A stretch of DNA of 44,476 nucleotides from an uncultured Elusimicrobia bacterium (GTDB lineage Bacteria > Elusimicrobiota > Elusimicrobia > Elusimicrobiales > UBA9959), in contig CAIXBR010000035.1 of the NCBI GenBank assembly GCA_903917735.1, forward strand, positions 1-44,476, in the 5' to 3' direction. Below, one piece after another: positions 34,127 through 42,392 of the stretch; positions within the stretch are counted from its first letter, which is position 1, and every line of letters starts with the position of its first letter. The position numbers and the translations under genes are program-made. The notes under the pieces were generated by a model. It had not been told where the DNA came from, ran no database searches, and worked only from the letters and a program-made list of their open reading frames with translations.

Positions 34127-34146
34127 CCGCGGGCAACAAAGTATTT

Positions 34147-34180
34147 GCCGCCGGGCGTAAAAGCCAGGCGGCTTTGTTTT
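34147..34180 (+). terminator. House-style hairpin terminator
   Basis: GCCGCC-G-GGC, loop GTAAAA, GCC-A-GGCGGC, then TTTGTTTT, after the second DUF4105 gene. Confidence 0.8.
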
Positions 34181-34214
34181 ACAGGCTGAAAAGACGAGGC
34201 GTATTTTCCGGTTT

Positions 34215-35009
34215 TTAGCGCTTTCCGCTCGGCAGTTCCGCGGCGCGGTTCACCGCGTCCTCGAACCTGGGGCGCCCGTAGTGGTCGTAAAGGTCGCTCT
34301 CATAGTTCTCGCTTATAGGGTGCGAAGGGTCGAAAGCGGGGCTTTCTTTAATGGCTTCCCGCGTGAGGTCTACGAAAACTTCCGAGTTTTCCCAGTTCAC
34401 GGTCTCTATCCAGTGGGGGGAGATCAAGACCTTCCGTCCCGGCAGCCAGGTTCCGGTGTCGGCCACCAGGTAGCGTATGCGCCACTTCCTGTCGTTTACT
34501 ATGAAGTCTTCCACATGCCCGATGGGGCCGTCGGCCGCGTGAAGGCGGTAGCCTGTAACGGTGCGAGTGCCCTGAAGGTGCGTCTCTTTCTCAGGCGGCC
34601 GGGTGGGGGCCCCTGTCTTTTTCTCTTCCTTCCGGGCTGGCGGGAACAGCGTGCCGCCGGACATGCCGCCGGCGTAGAAGCCGTCTCCCCAATAGAGCGG
34701 CCAGGCGTAATGTTCGTGCAGCTCCAGTTCATGCCTGCGTGATACCGTCTTTTCCGTGTCTATGTCCGGGCTGTTGCTCACCTGTTCCCGCGTCAAGGCT
34801 ACCGGCAAGGTTTTTGCCTTCCAGTCCGGAGTTTTAAGCGCCACCGGCGAGATCAGCACCTTGCGGCCGGAAAGCCAGCTTCCGGTGTTTACCACCATGT
34901 AGCGGATGTCCCATGTCAGGTCGTCAAAGTAGAACTCATCCACCTTGCCCAGTTCCCCGTCAGTGGCGTGTATTTTGTGCCCTATCAGGCTGTTTATATT
35001 GCGCAGCAT
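34215..35009 (-). CDS. Protein with two PRC-barrel domains
   Basis: 264 aa, soluble. Two copies of a PRC-barrel: residues about 6-75 (LIGHKIHATDGELGKVDEFYFDDLTWDIRYMVVNTGSWLSGRKVLISP) and about 148-215 (VTGYRLHAADGPIGHVEDFIVNDRKWRIRYLVADTGTWLPGRKVLISP). They align closely, so the gene arose by internal duplication. The linker has Lys/Pro-rich charge. PRC-barrels occur in RNA-maturation, photosynthetic and stress proteins. There is no AGGAGG, but GGGGGC is near the start. Confidence 0.88.
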   Translation of the reverse strand: MLRNINSLIGHKIHATDGELGKVDEFYFDDLTWDIRYMVVNTGSWLSGRKVLISPVALKTPDWKAKTLPVALTREQVSNSPDIDTEKTVSRRHELELHEHYAWPLYWGDGFYAGGMSGGTLFPPARKEEKKTGAPTRPPEKETHLQGTRTVTGYRLHAADGPIGHVEDFIVNDRKWRIRYLVADTGTWLPGRKVLISPHWIETVNWENSEVFVDLTREAIKESPAFDPSHPISENYESDLYDHYGRPRFEDAVNRAAELPSGKR

Positions 35010-35177
35010 TTTGCCCCCTGTTCCTAATACCCTTTAAGATATGGAAATAACAGAAAAAGGCGCGCCTTGCCGCCAGTTGAGTGAAGAAGCGCTGCAAGCG
35101 CCGCTGATATTAAATTGTCTGCTATTGTCCCCTGCCCCATGAGGTCATTTTAGCAGGTTTAACCGGAAAAAAACAAC

Positions 35178-35211
35178 CCAAAAAACAAGCGCCCCGCTTT
35201 TGGCGGGGCGC
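35178..35211 (-). terminator. Factor-independent terminator
   Basis: On the minus strand GCGCCCCGC, loop CAAAA-like, GCGGGGCGC, then TTGTTTTTTG. It ends the transcript of the Gly/Pro/His-rich protein gene and perhaps the whole secreted-protein cluster. Confidence 0.85.
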
Positions 35212-35233
35212 CTGCGTTTCAGGGACCTTAAGC

Positions 35234-36091
35234 TTACTGGGTTATAGCCAGGAAGCAGTGGTCGGCCTGGGGCACCTGATAGAAGTCGAATACCGGTGTG
35301 CCGTTGCCGCCGGCAAATACTCCGTTCATGGGCTGGCTGGCGCCTACGATGGTGTCAAAGGCGTTGTAGTAGTAGAACGTAGCTTTCCCGTTGAAAGGCA
35401 TGGTCTGCTCGATTATGAAACCCTTGGCGGAAACGCCGGGGATAACGGTGCAGGCCGTGCGGTACATGGAGTACGGGTGGGAGTTGGAATTCCACCAAGC
35501 GTCGTAGTTGTTCCACCAGTTGTTGTGATCCGGGCCGTGATGGTTCCACTGGTCGTTATTCCAGTCATTGTGGTCCCAGTCGGGATGGCCGTCGTGATGG
35601 GGATGCCAGGGGCCGGGTTGAGGGCCGGGCTGAGGGCCGGGCTGAGGACCAGGCTGAGGATGCCAGGGACCGGGCTGGGGGCCGGGCTGGGGATTCCAGG
35701 GGCCGGGCTGAGGACCGGGCTGGGGATGCCAGGGACCAGGCTGGGGACCGGGATTCCAGGGGCCGGGCTGAGGGCCGGGGCCGTCATGGTGGCCCGGGCC
35801 GCCGTGGTCGCCGCCATGATCAAAGCCGCCGCCGTGATCGCCGCCGTGGTTGAAGCCGCTGTTGTCATGTGAAGGGGGCGGAGGGGTCGGCACGAAGCCG
35901 CCGCCATGTCCGCCGGGGCCTCCGGGGCCGCCGTGCCCGCCAGGGCCGCCGGGCCCGCCGAACTTAAGGTCATTCACAAGGGTGCTGATGTCGCCGGCCT
36001 TGTCGAAAGAAGCTGTCTGGGCTGTAGCGAAGCCCGTGTAACATATCAGCGCCATCGTAGTGATGAAAGCGCTTTTACTTAATTTGCTCAT
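35234..36091 (-). CDS. Secreted Gly/Pro/His-rich repeat protein
   Basis: 285 aa from ATG 36091, preceded by GGGAGGG. Signal peptide (about 1-24, AFITTMALICYTGFATA). Low-complexity blocks follow: GGPGG-x-GGPGG, HGGDHGGGFDHGGDHGG, then about eight GPQPGPW(H/N)P-type units (about 95-160), then a His/Asp/Asn/Trp-rich stretch. A short ordered C-terminal domain (about 200-285) has two Cys (RTACTVIPG and DHCFLAITQ) that could form a disulphide. His-rich repeats suggest metal binding or a surface-exposed spacer. No known family recognised. Confidence 0.72.
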   Translation of the reverse strand: MSKLSKSAFITTMALICYTGFATAQTASFDKAGDISTLVNDLKFGGPGGPGGHGGPGGPGGHGGGFVPTPPPPSHDNSGFNHGGDHGGGFDHGGDHGGPGHHDGPGPQPGPWNPGPQPGPWHPQPGPQPGPWNPQPGPQPGPWHPQPGPQPGPQPGPQPGPWHPHHDGHPDWDHNDWNNDQWNHHGPDHNNWWNNYDAWWNSNSHPYSMYRTACTVIPGVSAKGFIIEQTMPFNGKATFYYYNAFDTIVGASQPMNGVFAGGNGTPVFDFYQVPQADHCFLAITQ

Positions 36092-36242
36092 GTTAAACCC
36101 TCCCAATAATTTTGTCCGTAACTAAACAATACCACTTTTGCCGTTTTTTCATTGAGGTGCGAAGGTCCCCCTGATTTCCGTAATAGGGCCTAGTTGAAAA
36201 TAGGCCTTTAGGGCAACGCGCCTTACTGAAAATCCATAAAAC

Positions 36243-38450
36243 CTAATCGGTAAGTGTCGCCGGCTCCGCGAAGCGCGCCTGCATCTGGTTCACTTCGGCT
36301 ATATTGGCGTCGAAGCTGTTGTCTTTGTTGTTGAAGAACTTGTAGTTCTGCGTCACGTCGGCTTCGCCTTGCACTTTTTTATCGGTATGGACGAAGACTT
36401 CGGCGGAGACATGCATCGGGTCGACCACCTGCACTACGACCTTAAGGAAATCATCGTAGCTCAGGCCGCTCCCGGAGTTTCCCGCGGCCACCTTGGACAG
36501 GGTCTCGGACTGCGCTTTCCAGCCGCCGGCGTCGCGTACCGAGGCTATATCGCGTATCATCTCGGTGGCGCCCAGGGCCAGCTCCTTAACCACATCCGCC
36601 GGCTTAACCGGGTTCTCGTAGTCGGCGGAAGTGCCGCTTACGCGCCTGGCGGCTTCCCTTGAGTCAAAACCCACTTTGCCGTCCTTGTCGATATAGAAGA
36701 GGTCCATAACCTTATCCACTATTGCGGGCACGAATTCACGCATCATGTTCATGTAAGCCTTCATGAGAGCCTCGGCCGGCGCGGTTAGGATATCCTGCAC
36801 CCCGCTCTCGCTTATAAGCAGTTTGAAGTTCATCACACCCGTCTTATAATATTTAAAAGTCCCTCCCTTCTCGGAGAATATTTCGACTACGGGCAGCACT
36901 TCGCCCTCATTCGTGCCGGCGCCTTTCATCCCTACGTAGCGCAGTACGCCGTTAGCTTTTTCCAGCATATCGCGGGCAGTGTCGTCGCTATGCCTGACGA
37001 AGCCCTCGTTCTGCTGGTACATCATCGTGGGCAGCGTGGCCTTGCCGTCCGCGCTTTCTTTGTTCACTACATAGACGGTTTTCTGCGAGTTGTACTTTCT
37101 TTCCGAGCCGAGTATGGGCAGGTTAACGGATTTGCCGTCCGAATTGCGGGTTCGCTGCTGCACGTGCAGGGTCTCGCCCGCCTTTTCAAGCGACTGGTAG
37201 CGGTTGTAGGAAGCGCTCCAACTGACATCCTGGGTGTGCAGCAAAGGGACCTGCATATGGACGTTGTTCGAGTGGCCATGATACATGTCGCTGCCGGCGA
37301 AGCCGGGTTTTGCGCCGATGCCCTGGCCGGCTTGGTTGGCGGCGGCCGTAATATCGCCTAGGCCGGTCACCGTTTCGTCGTTTTCGCCGAAGTCGTTGAA
37401 GTGCAGGCCCAGGTCTACGAAGCGCTTCAGTATGCTGAAGTCGCCCAGCATGAATCTTTCCAGAGCCGCCATCTGTTCTAGGTCCCCGGGGTTCAGGACG
37501 AATTCTACCAGCAGTTTCTTGCCGAAGTTCCTGGAATGGCCCAGGGAGAGCTGGGTTGAGATATAGCTGTTTATCGCGTTGGCCCAGGTCTTGTTGACGA
37601 ATTTGGCCAGGATATTGTCGGCGTTCCACAGGCCGAGGTCGGCCATGGGGATCTGCACGCTGGAGGCGGAAGCGCCGGCGCTGCGCACCGTCACACGGTC
37701 CAGGCGGACGCGCAGGCGCAGGTGTGTGTCGTCCATGCGGTAAAGAGTTACCGAGGGCTTGCTCTCTTTGGTCTCGCCGGCCGAGACGGAGACGTTGATC
37801 ATCTCGTTTATTGTGGCGCCTATGCTGGCGCCGAAGCCGAAATGCAGCGTCAGGGGCAGTTTCCAGATCTCGCCGTTCTCCATAGCGGAGATGCGCCTGG
37901 CAGTGGAGGGAATAGCGGTCTTTATTTCATAAAGCTTAACCAGCGTCCCCAGCTCTTTGCAGTACTTATCGCTTTCCAGCGGACGCACCACCTGGGACTT
38001 GCCTTCCACCTGCCCCGTTATGTTAACTCCCAGGCCCGGCACATCCGGTACCTGCAGGATGCTGTTTCCGAGGGTGGCGGAAAGCTTCACGTCCACCTCG
38101 TCCACAAGGGCTATCTTTTCATTGGGGAACCGCAGCATGTAGCGGCCAAAGCCGCCCCCGATTCCGGCCACATTTACCAGTTTGGCGTTCTCGTTGAGCT
38201 TTAACTGGGCGGCCTTGCAGATGCTGTCCACGGTGCCGTCCTTGAGCTTTTCCCAGAAACGGTCGAAGTCGCTGGTGACCGGGGCGCCGGGCGCAACCAC
38301 GGGGGGCTTAGCCGGTGCCGGTACAGGGACCGGTTCGCTTAGAGCCGCAGGAGGAACGGAAGCTTTTAGTGAATCCAGGGCGCTTTCCCCCGCATAAGAA
38401 ACATTAAAACCGAATAACACCGCCGCCGCCGCGTAGAGTGATCTTTTCAT
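36243..38450 (-). CDS. Large secreted protein of unknown family (735 aa), paralogue A
   Basis: Start at ATG 38450 (GGAAAGCG upstream). Signal peptide (MKRSLYAAAAVLFGFNVSYA), a Pro/Ala/Val linker (about 38-70), then a long mostly beta-rich body. About residues 100-600 align with the protein at 42393 (for example VVRPL-x4-K-x-C, MxxGExWKLP, YRM..L(R)xRxRLD). Near residue 570 it has YIDKDGKVGFDSRE, an EF-hand-like acidic loop absent from the paralogue. The C-terminus ends FAEPATLTD, similar to FDDPAVNTD of the paralogue. No known domain recognised. It lies 188 nt downstream of the phosphatase gene. Confidence 0.75.
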   Translation of the reverse strand: MKRSLYAAAAVLFGFNVSYAGESALDSLKASVPPAALSEPVPVPAPAKPPVVAPGAPVTSDFDRFWEKLKDGTVDSICKAAQLKLNENAKLVNVAGIGGGFGRYMLRFPNEKIALVDEVDVKLSATLGNSILQVPDVPGLGVNITGQVEGKSQVVRPLESDKYCKELGTLVKLYEIKTAIPSTARRISAMENGEIWKLPLTLHFGFGASIGATINEMINVSVSAGETKESKPSVTLYRMDDTHLRLRVRLDRVTVRSAGASASSVQIPMADLGLWNADNILAKFVNKTWANAINSYISTQLSLGHSRNFGKKLLVEFVLNPGDLEQMAALERFMLGDFSILKRFVDLGLHFNDFGENDETVTGLGDITAAANQAGQGIGAKPGFAGSDMYHGHSNNVHMQVPLLHTQDVSWSASYNRYQSLEKAGETLHVQQRTRNSDGKSVNLPILGSERKYNSQKTVYVVNKESADGKATLPTMMYQQNEGFVRHSDDTARDMLEKANGVLRYVGMKGAGTNEGEVLPVVEIFSEKGGTFKYYKTGVMNFKLLISESGVQDILTAPAEALMKAYMNMMREFVPAIVDKVMDLFYIDKDGKVGFDSREAARRVSGTSADYENPVKPADVVKELALGATEMIRDIASVRDAGGWKAQSETLSKVAAGNSGSGLSYDDFLKVVVQVVDPMHVSAEVFVHTDKKVQGEADVTQNYKFFNNKDNSFDANIAEVNQMQARFAEPATLTD

Positions 38451-38616
38451 ATTAGCGCTTTCCTCATTTGCCTCGTTCCGGGTCAACTTGTTGAGGGGCC
38501 CGTAAAACTCCCTGATATGAGTTTACTCAGTTGGCGGAGAAATTGCCTGAGGCCGAAGAACCAGGGCCGCCAGTTTTTTTGACCCAGGAGCGGAGGCTTA
38601 GCAAAAACACCCTTAA

Positions 38617-38633
38617 TTAAGCCTATGGCTTAA
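38617..38633. repeat. TAT-triloop hairpin
   Basis: TTAAGCC-TAT-GGCTTAA, a perfect 7-bp stem with the same TAT turn as the hairpins at 446-684 and 12719-12839, just downstream of the phosphatase gene on the minus strand. Confidence 0.45.
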
Positions 38634-38638
38634 CCGAA

Positions 38639-39505
38639 TTATTTATTCCGGCACAGACTGGTCGCGTTCGCTTTAACCTGTCCGTAACTGCCGGCTATCG
38701 CTGAAGGGTTGGGGGCCTGCCCAAAAACCTCAGGGCTGAGTTCGGGCCAGGCGTTGAACAAAGCGCACTCCATAAAAGCGGGCACCACCTCTTTCTCAAG
38801 CTGCTGCGCGCCGCTGTCGTATTCTATCTCTCCGAGTACGCGGGTGAGGGCGGTTTCTTTGAGCCACCCGCGGTTCGCGAACTGCACCGCCAGGTCCGCT
38901 GAAGTTAAAAAAGGGACCTGACCGGCGGGTATCGCCCGCCCCTTCCCTTCCGACTCATATACATGGTGGATGAACGAATAGACCCTGATAGCTCCGTTAT
39001 GGCCGGAGACATACTTCATAAGCGCGCCGTAAGCGTCTATGTCCTGCTCGCCGTTATCGCCGACAAGTATCATTAATTCCGGCTTTTCCTTTTCATAGAT
39101 CTCGATAAGCTTGCGGGCTTTAAACTCCCCGGAGGTTTCCATCTGCGCGTCCCTGCCGCTCACTACGAAATTCCCCACTGTTTCGCGGCCGGGGGGGAAT
39201 CCCGCCTCACGCAGGAAATCGAGCCCTAAATTATCCAACTGCCCCGGGGCCGCCGTTAAGTATTCAACCTTGCCGTCCATCCCGAAACTATCGGCGCAGC
39301 CGTTATAAAGCATGCTCATGCCGGCGAATTCATTGGTTGTCCCGAGGGCATGTCCGACTGTATTCCCGCTATGGATGCCGGTAATTTTGACGGTATCATC
39401 GATATCTGAAATAAGCAGGTTCCTGGCCGCGAACGAATTCAGGCTCAGGGTCGGTATCAGCGCAAGTAAACTTAAATAGCCGATAGTTTTGTTCATAGGT
39501 TTCAT
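38639..39505 (-). CDS. APP1-type phosphatidate phosphatase, secreted
   Basis: 288 aa from ATG 39505 (AGGAG upstream). Signal peptide (about 1-27), then the HAD-like APP1 catalytic domain (DUF2183): motif I DIDDT at Asp34-Thr38, later FVVSGRDAQMETSGEFKARKLIEIYEK, and motif IV LVGDNGEQDIDAYGAL. Enzymes of this family dephosphorylate phosphatidic acid to diacylglycerol. Export suggests it acts on external or outer-membrane lipids. It lies 20 nt after the phospholipase C-like gene upstream, so the two are co-transcribed. The C-terminus contains AGSYGQVKA. Confidence 0.85.
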   Translation of the reverse strand: MKPMNKTIGYLSLLALIPTLSLNSFAARNLLISDIDDTVKITGIHSGNTVGHALGTTNEFAGMSMLYNGCADSFGMDGKVEYLTAAPGQLDNLGLDFLREAGFPPGRETVGNFVVSGRDAQMETSGEFKARKLIEIYEKEKPELMILVGDNGEQDIDAYGALMKYVSGHNGAIRVYSFIHHVYESEGKGRAIPAGQVPFLTSADLAVQFANRGWLKETALTRVLGEIEYDSGAQQLEKEVVPAFMECALFNAWPELSPEVFGQAPNPSAIAGSYGQVKANATSLCRNK

Positions 39506-39525
39506 GTTTCTCCTGTTTGAATGGC

Positions 39526-40623
39526 TTATTTTGCCGGCAGGGTCGAGCAGTCGAAATAACCCTGGCCGACATATCTGCCGCTTACAAGGAACTCCTCCAT
39601 CATCCCGGCCAGCGGGCGGGACCTGCTGCCGGAAAACTCGCCAAGGGCCAGCTCGCCGAAGCTGGTAAGATAAGCCTGGGCGGCCTGGGCCGCCAGCTGG
39701 GCAGGCACGGCGGTGCCGGGGTATTTGTCGTTCCCTTTGAAGTGGATGCTGTCTCTCGGGTCGGCGTTGAACCCGTAGAGGTGAACGCAGGCCCCCGCCG
39801 CGGCCGGCGGCATGAGGGTATTGTCGTAATAGTAACACAGGTCTTCAATAACGCGCGGGTCCGCCACGGACCTCTGCGTGTGAGCGGGGGAAAATGAATC
39901 CTCTATGGTATGAGCAGCCACGCCCAGAGAGAAATACATTAGTTCGTAAGCGCGCAAGGCCTCGCTTCTGTCGGCGGCGCTGTTCCCCCGCAGCCATTCT
40001 TTCCAGGCGTTTTCGGTGAACTTTCCAATCAAGTTCACCGCTTTCTCGCAGGAGAGGCGCGCCGAGTTGAGTTTGATGGGCGGTGTCCTGCCGGTTTCCT
40101 GGTAACCCCTTAAGAAATGAACAGGCATACCCATGCCGCTCGGATTGAAGTTCTCGTAAGTTGATTCGGCCAGTTCAACACCGAGTAGTTCGGACCAGAC
40201 CCGGGTGTAACAGTTGAACAACTCGGACTTGGAGGTCCCGGGCATATTCAGGCGGTACGGGTAGTCGGCCGCCACATTTCCCAGCTGTATTCTGTTCGAG
40301 GTTAGAAGAGTGGAATCCTTCAGGTCTTCGATCTGGTAAAACCCGCCTTTCAAGGTTTCCATGTCCAGCTTGAAATCCTTCGAAGCCAGGCCTGTGTCCG
40401 GCTTTTGGTCCAGTTCCTTAAGCCAGGTCCCGATCGGCGCGCTTTGCGTGCCGCGCAAGGCGCCGTTAGCGCCTTCTATCGCGGCCCAGGTCAGCACGCT
40501 GTGGGAGTCGTATACGTACTTGCCGAACTGGTCCCAGCAACGGGCGCAGGTAGGGCAGGAAAGGAATAAGAACAGTGAGTACAAGACAGCCAGCCGACTT
40601 AAGGCAAAGTATGTTTTTAACAT
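39526..40623 (-). CDS. Zinc-dependent phospholipase C/P1-nuclease-like protein, copy 1
   Basis: 365 aa. The signal peptide ends at C-A-R-C before Trp30, and His41 follows. In the PC-PLC family the mature N-terminal Trp is a zinc ligand. The core motif H-x3-D-x5-H is present as HTIEDSFSPAH at His238, Asp242, His248. The other ligands (an earlier Asp and His, a later His and Glu) are not fixed by eye. Expected activity: hydrolysis of phospholipid head groups, or nucleotides in P1 nucleases. The gene order with the phosphatase supports lipid hydrolysis. No strong ribosome binding site; the start is 23 nt after the preceding stop. Confidence 0.72.
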   Translation of the reverse strand: MLKTYFALSRLAVLYSLFLFLSCPTCARCWDQFGKYVYDSHSVLTWAAIEGANGALRGTQSAPIGTWLKELDQKPDTGLASKDFKLDMETLKGGFYQIEDLKDSTLLTSNRIQLGNVAADYPYRLNMPGTSKSELFNCYTRVWSELLGVELAESTYENFNPSGMGMPVHFLRGYQETGRTPPIKLNSARLSCEKAVNLIGKFTENAWKEWLRGNSAADRSEALRAYELMYFSLGVAAHTIEDSFSPAHTQRSVADPRVIEDLCYYYDNTLMPPAAAGACVHLYGFNADPRDSIHFKGNDKYPGTAVPAQLAAQAAQAYLTSFGELALGEFSGSRSRPLAGMMEEFLVSGRYVGQGYFDCSTLPAK

Positions 40624-40646
40624 ATAGGTGGCGAGATTTTTACAGC

Positions 40647-41171
40647 TTACGGAACCATCGTTACGGAGTTACTTACCGTCCCGGCAGCGTCGATGGTTAT
40701 TATTTCCAGGAGCGGATGCCCGCCTGACGGCTGAGAGAAACAAACCAATAACTCCGAGCCGTCCGCATTTATAACCGCTCGCTGGCCCGTACCGTATAAC
40801 TGGGCGTTTCCGAGCGTATAGACGGTCATGCCCTGCTGTCCTGACTGAAGCTTGAATCCGTGTTTCAGTAGAATATTCTTCGCACCAGTACCTGCAAGCT
40901 CACGCACATCGGTAAACGGCAACTTGATCCCGGCCGCCTTAAGATTGTTATACATGCCCAGCTTGATCTGCGGGTCAGTCGGTTCTTTCAGGTCGTTAAG
41001 ACTGAGCGGCTTCGCCGCGGGCACCACGGCGGGGACAGGCGGAACAAGTTCTGCCGAGAAGTTTATTATAGCCTGAGCGTCAGCGGGCAGTGAAAACCCG
41101 CCCAGCTCCGCGGCGTTAACATGCATGGCTAACGCTCCGAGAATACCGCACAACGTTATTATTTTATTCAT
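40647..41171 (-). CDS. Small secreted protein of unknown family (174 aa)
   Basis: Signal peptide (MNKIITLCGILGALAMHVNA), then a Pro/Val/Ala-rich linker (ELVPPVPAVVPAAKP) like that of the large secreted proteins. The body (about 60-174) contains LKHGFKLQSGQQGMTVYTLGNAQLYGTGQRAVINADGSELLVCFSQ, a probable beta sandwich. AAGGAGAAGAT precedes the start. It lies between the two phospholipase-like genes with 20-23 nt gaps, so it belongs to the operon. No family recognised. Confidence 0.65.
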   Translation of the reverse strand: MNKIITLCGILGALAMHVNAAELGGFSLPADAQAIINFSAELVPPVPAVVPAAKPLSLNDLKEPTDPQIKLGMYNNLKAAGIKLPFTDVRELAGTGAKNILLKHGFKLQSGQQGMTVYTLGNAQLYGTGQRAVINADGSELLVCFSQPSGGHPLLEIITIDAAGTVSNSVTMVP

Positions 41172-41192
41172 ATCTTCTCCTTTAATATTCGC

Positions 41193-42317
41193 CTAATTTA
41201 TAGAAACATCGATCTTAGTGCTGTTGATGCGCGATTTGTCCATGTTCACGCCGTACGGAGTGGTGTTGTTGTCGGAGTCGGTGAGTTTCACCTGCACCGC
41301 GTAGCTGCCTCCGGGCAGCTTGCGGCCCTGCACCGTCCCATCCCAGACAAGCGACACACTGCCGCCCAGCGGCAGACCGTACGCCCCGGGCTGGCTTAGG
41401 TCAAGGTTTCCCTCTTTTATAAGCCCCAGCAATTGGCTGCCCTGGTAAGCCTCAACCTGATACTTGATCGTTCGGGAACGGTTGTCTCCCGCGTTGAAGC
41501 TGATCCCGATGCCGCCGCCCGTATTCACCGCGGATAGGTCGGAAACAAGGGGGGGCAGTCTTTTTGAAGCCGAGATAAGGACTTTGTACGTGGCCCGGGC
41601 GGCTGACTGGAACTGGCCGTCCACTATCGCCAGGATCCGGCTGTCGGAATGGGTGATAGGGAAGGAATGCTCTCCCGAACCGTAGCTGCCGTATACGCCG
41701 AAGGTGGAGTCCTGCCCGAGTTTCACTCCGGAGTCGGGATCCTCTACCCAATAGGGCCTGTGGGTTTCCGGGTTCACCCAGGAACTCAGATGGCGGCGCG
41801 TGTCATCCTGCGTTTCCTGATAGTAAGCGTACGGCTCTTTTGCCCCGGCGTCGGCGGGCACCGTGTACAGGGAAGACGAATAATCTCCGGCCGCCGTCTC
41901 GAACCTGTCCATCAGCCCGTGCTGCACATTTGCCGCGTGAGGAGGAGCGGCCTGGTCCTGCGTCAGGTGGCAGATAGAGCCGATACGCCTGTAAGCGTGC
42001 TCAAAGTCGAAAGCCGCGTAATTACCCAGCACGCCGCCCGCCGTCTCGGTCTTTGCGCCAAGCCAGATCTCTTCGGGCTTGCCGCCGTTCGGGCTGTCCA
42101 TAGTATGCCAGCTCTCGTCGTTGCTGCCTTCCACGAGCTTAACCTTGAAAGCGGCAAGGTCCGGGTATTCGGACTTGTCTACCCTGTCCAGCGCGGCCTG
42201 CATGATGTTGGTGTGGGCCAGGAACGGGGCGCTCTTCCAGGCGCAGGCCGGTGAGCCGGACGCCGCAGCGTAAACCGCCAGGATTCCGACCGCGGCTTTA
42301 AGTTTGTTCGTTTTCAT
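41193..42317 (-). CDS. Zinc-dependent phospholipase C-like protein with FlgD-type Ig tail, copy 2
   Basis: 374 aa. The signal peptide ends SPACA and the mature protein would start at Trp27 (WKSAPFLAH), the N-terminal zinc ligand pattern of PC-PLC enzymes, with His35 next. Core motif HLTQDQAAPPH: His117, Asp121, His127 (H-x3-D-x5-H), followed by HGLMD, which may supply the last ligands (Asp in place of Glu). About residues 245-374 form a FlgD-like Ig domain (VWDGTVQGRKLPGGSYAVQVKLTD). Such tails help surface or substrate attachment. First intact gene of the operon, downstream of the truncated paralogue B. Confidence 0.8.
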   Translation of the reverse strand: MKTNKLKAAVGILAVYAAASGSPACAWKSAPFLAHTNIMQAALDRVDKSEYPDLAAFKVKLVEGSNDESWHTMDSPNGGKPEEIWLGAKTETAGGVLGNYAAFDFEHAYRRIGSICHLTQDQAAPPHAANVQHGLMDRFETAAGDYSSSLYTVPADAGAKEPYAYYQETQDDTRRHLSSWVNPETHRPYWVEDPDSGVKLGQDSTFGVYGSYGSGEHSFPITHSDSRILAIVDGQFQSAARATYKVLISASKRLPPLVSDLSAVNTGGGIGISFNAGDNRSRTIKYQVEAYQGSQLLGLIKEGNLDLSQPGAYGLPLGGSVSLVWDGTVQGRKLPGGSYAVQVKLTDSDNNTTPYGVNMDKSRINSTKIDVSIN

Positions 42318-42392
42318 TATATTCTCCTGTTCTTAAATTTTACTCCCGAACCGCGCCTGTTGTAAGGACCAGGCGTGAGGCAGTTTTTTAAT

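Noticed and set aside
35594..35790. Tandem repeat resembling a CRISPR array
   Set aside because: Units are short, irregular, in frame with a coding sequence and lack spacers; they encode the GPQPGPW repeat.
39506..39838. Extension of the APP1 phosphatase frame upstream to 39838
   Set aside because: The extra residues are an Arg/Gly/Pro-rich shadow of the phospholipase gene. The signal peptide and ribosome binding site place the start at 39505.
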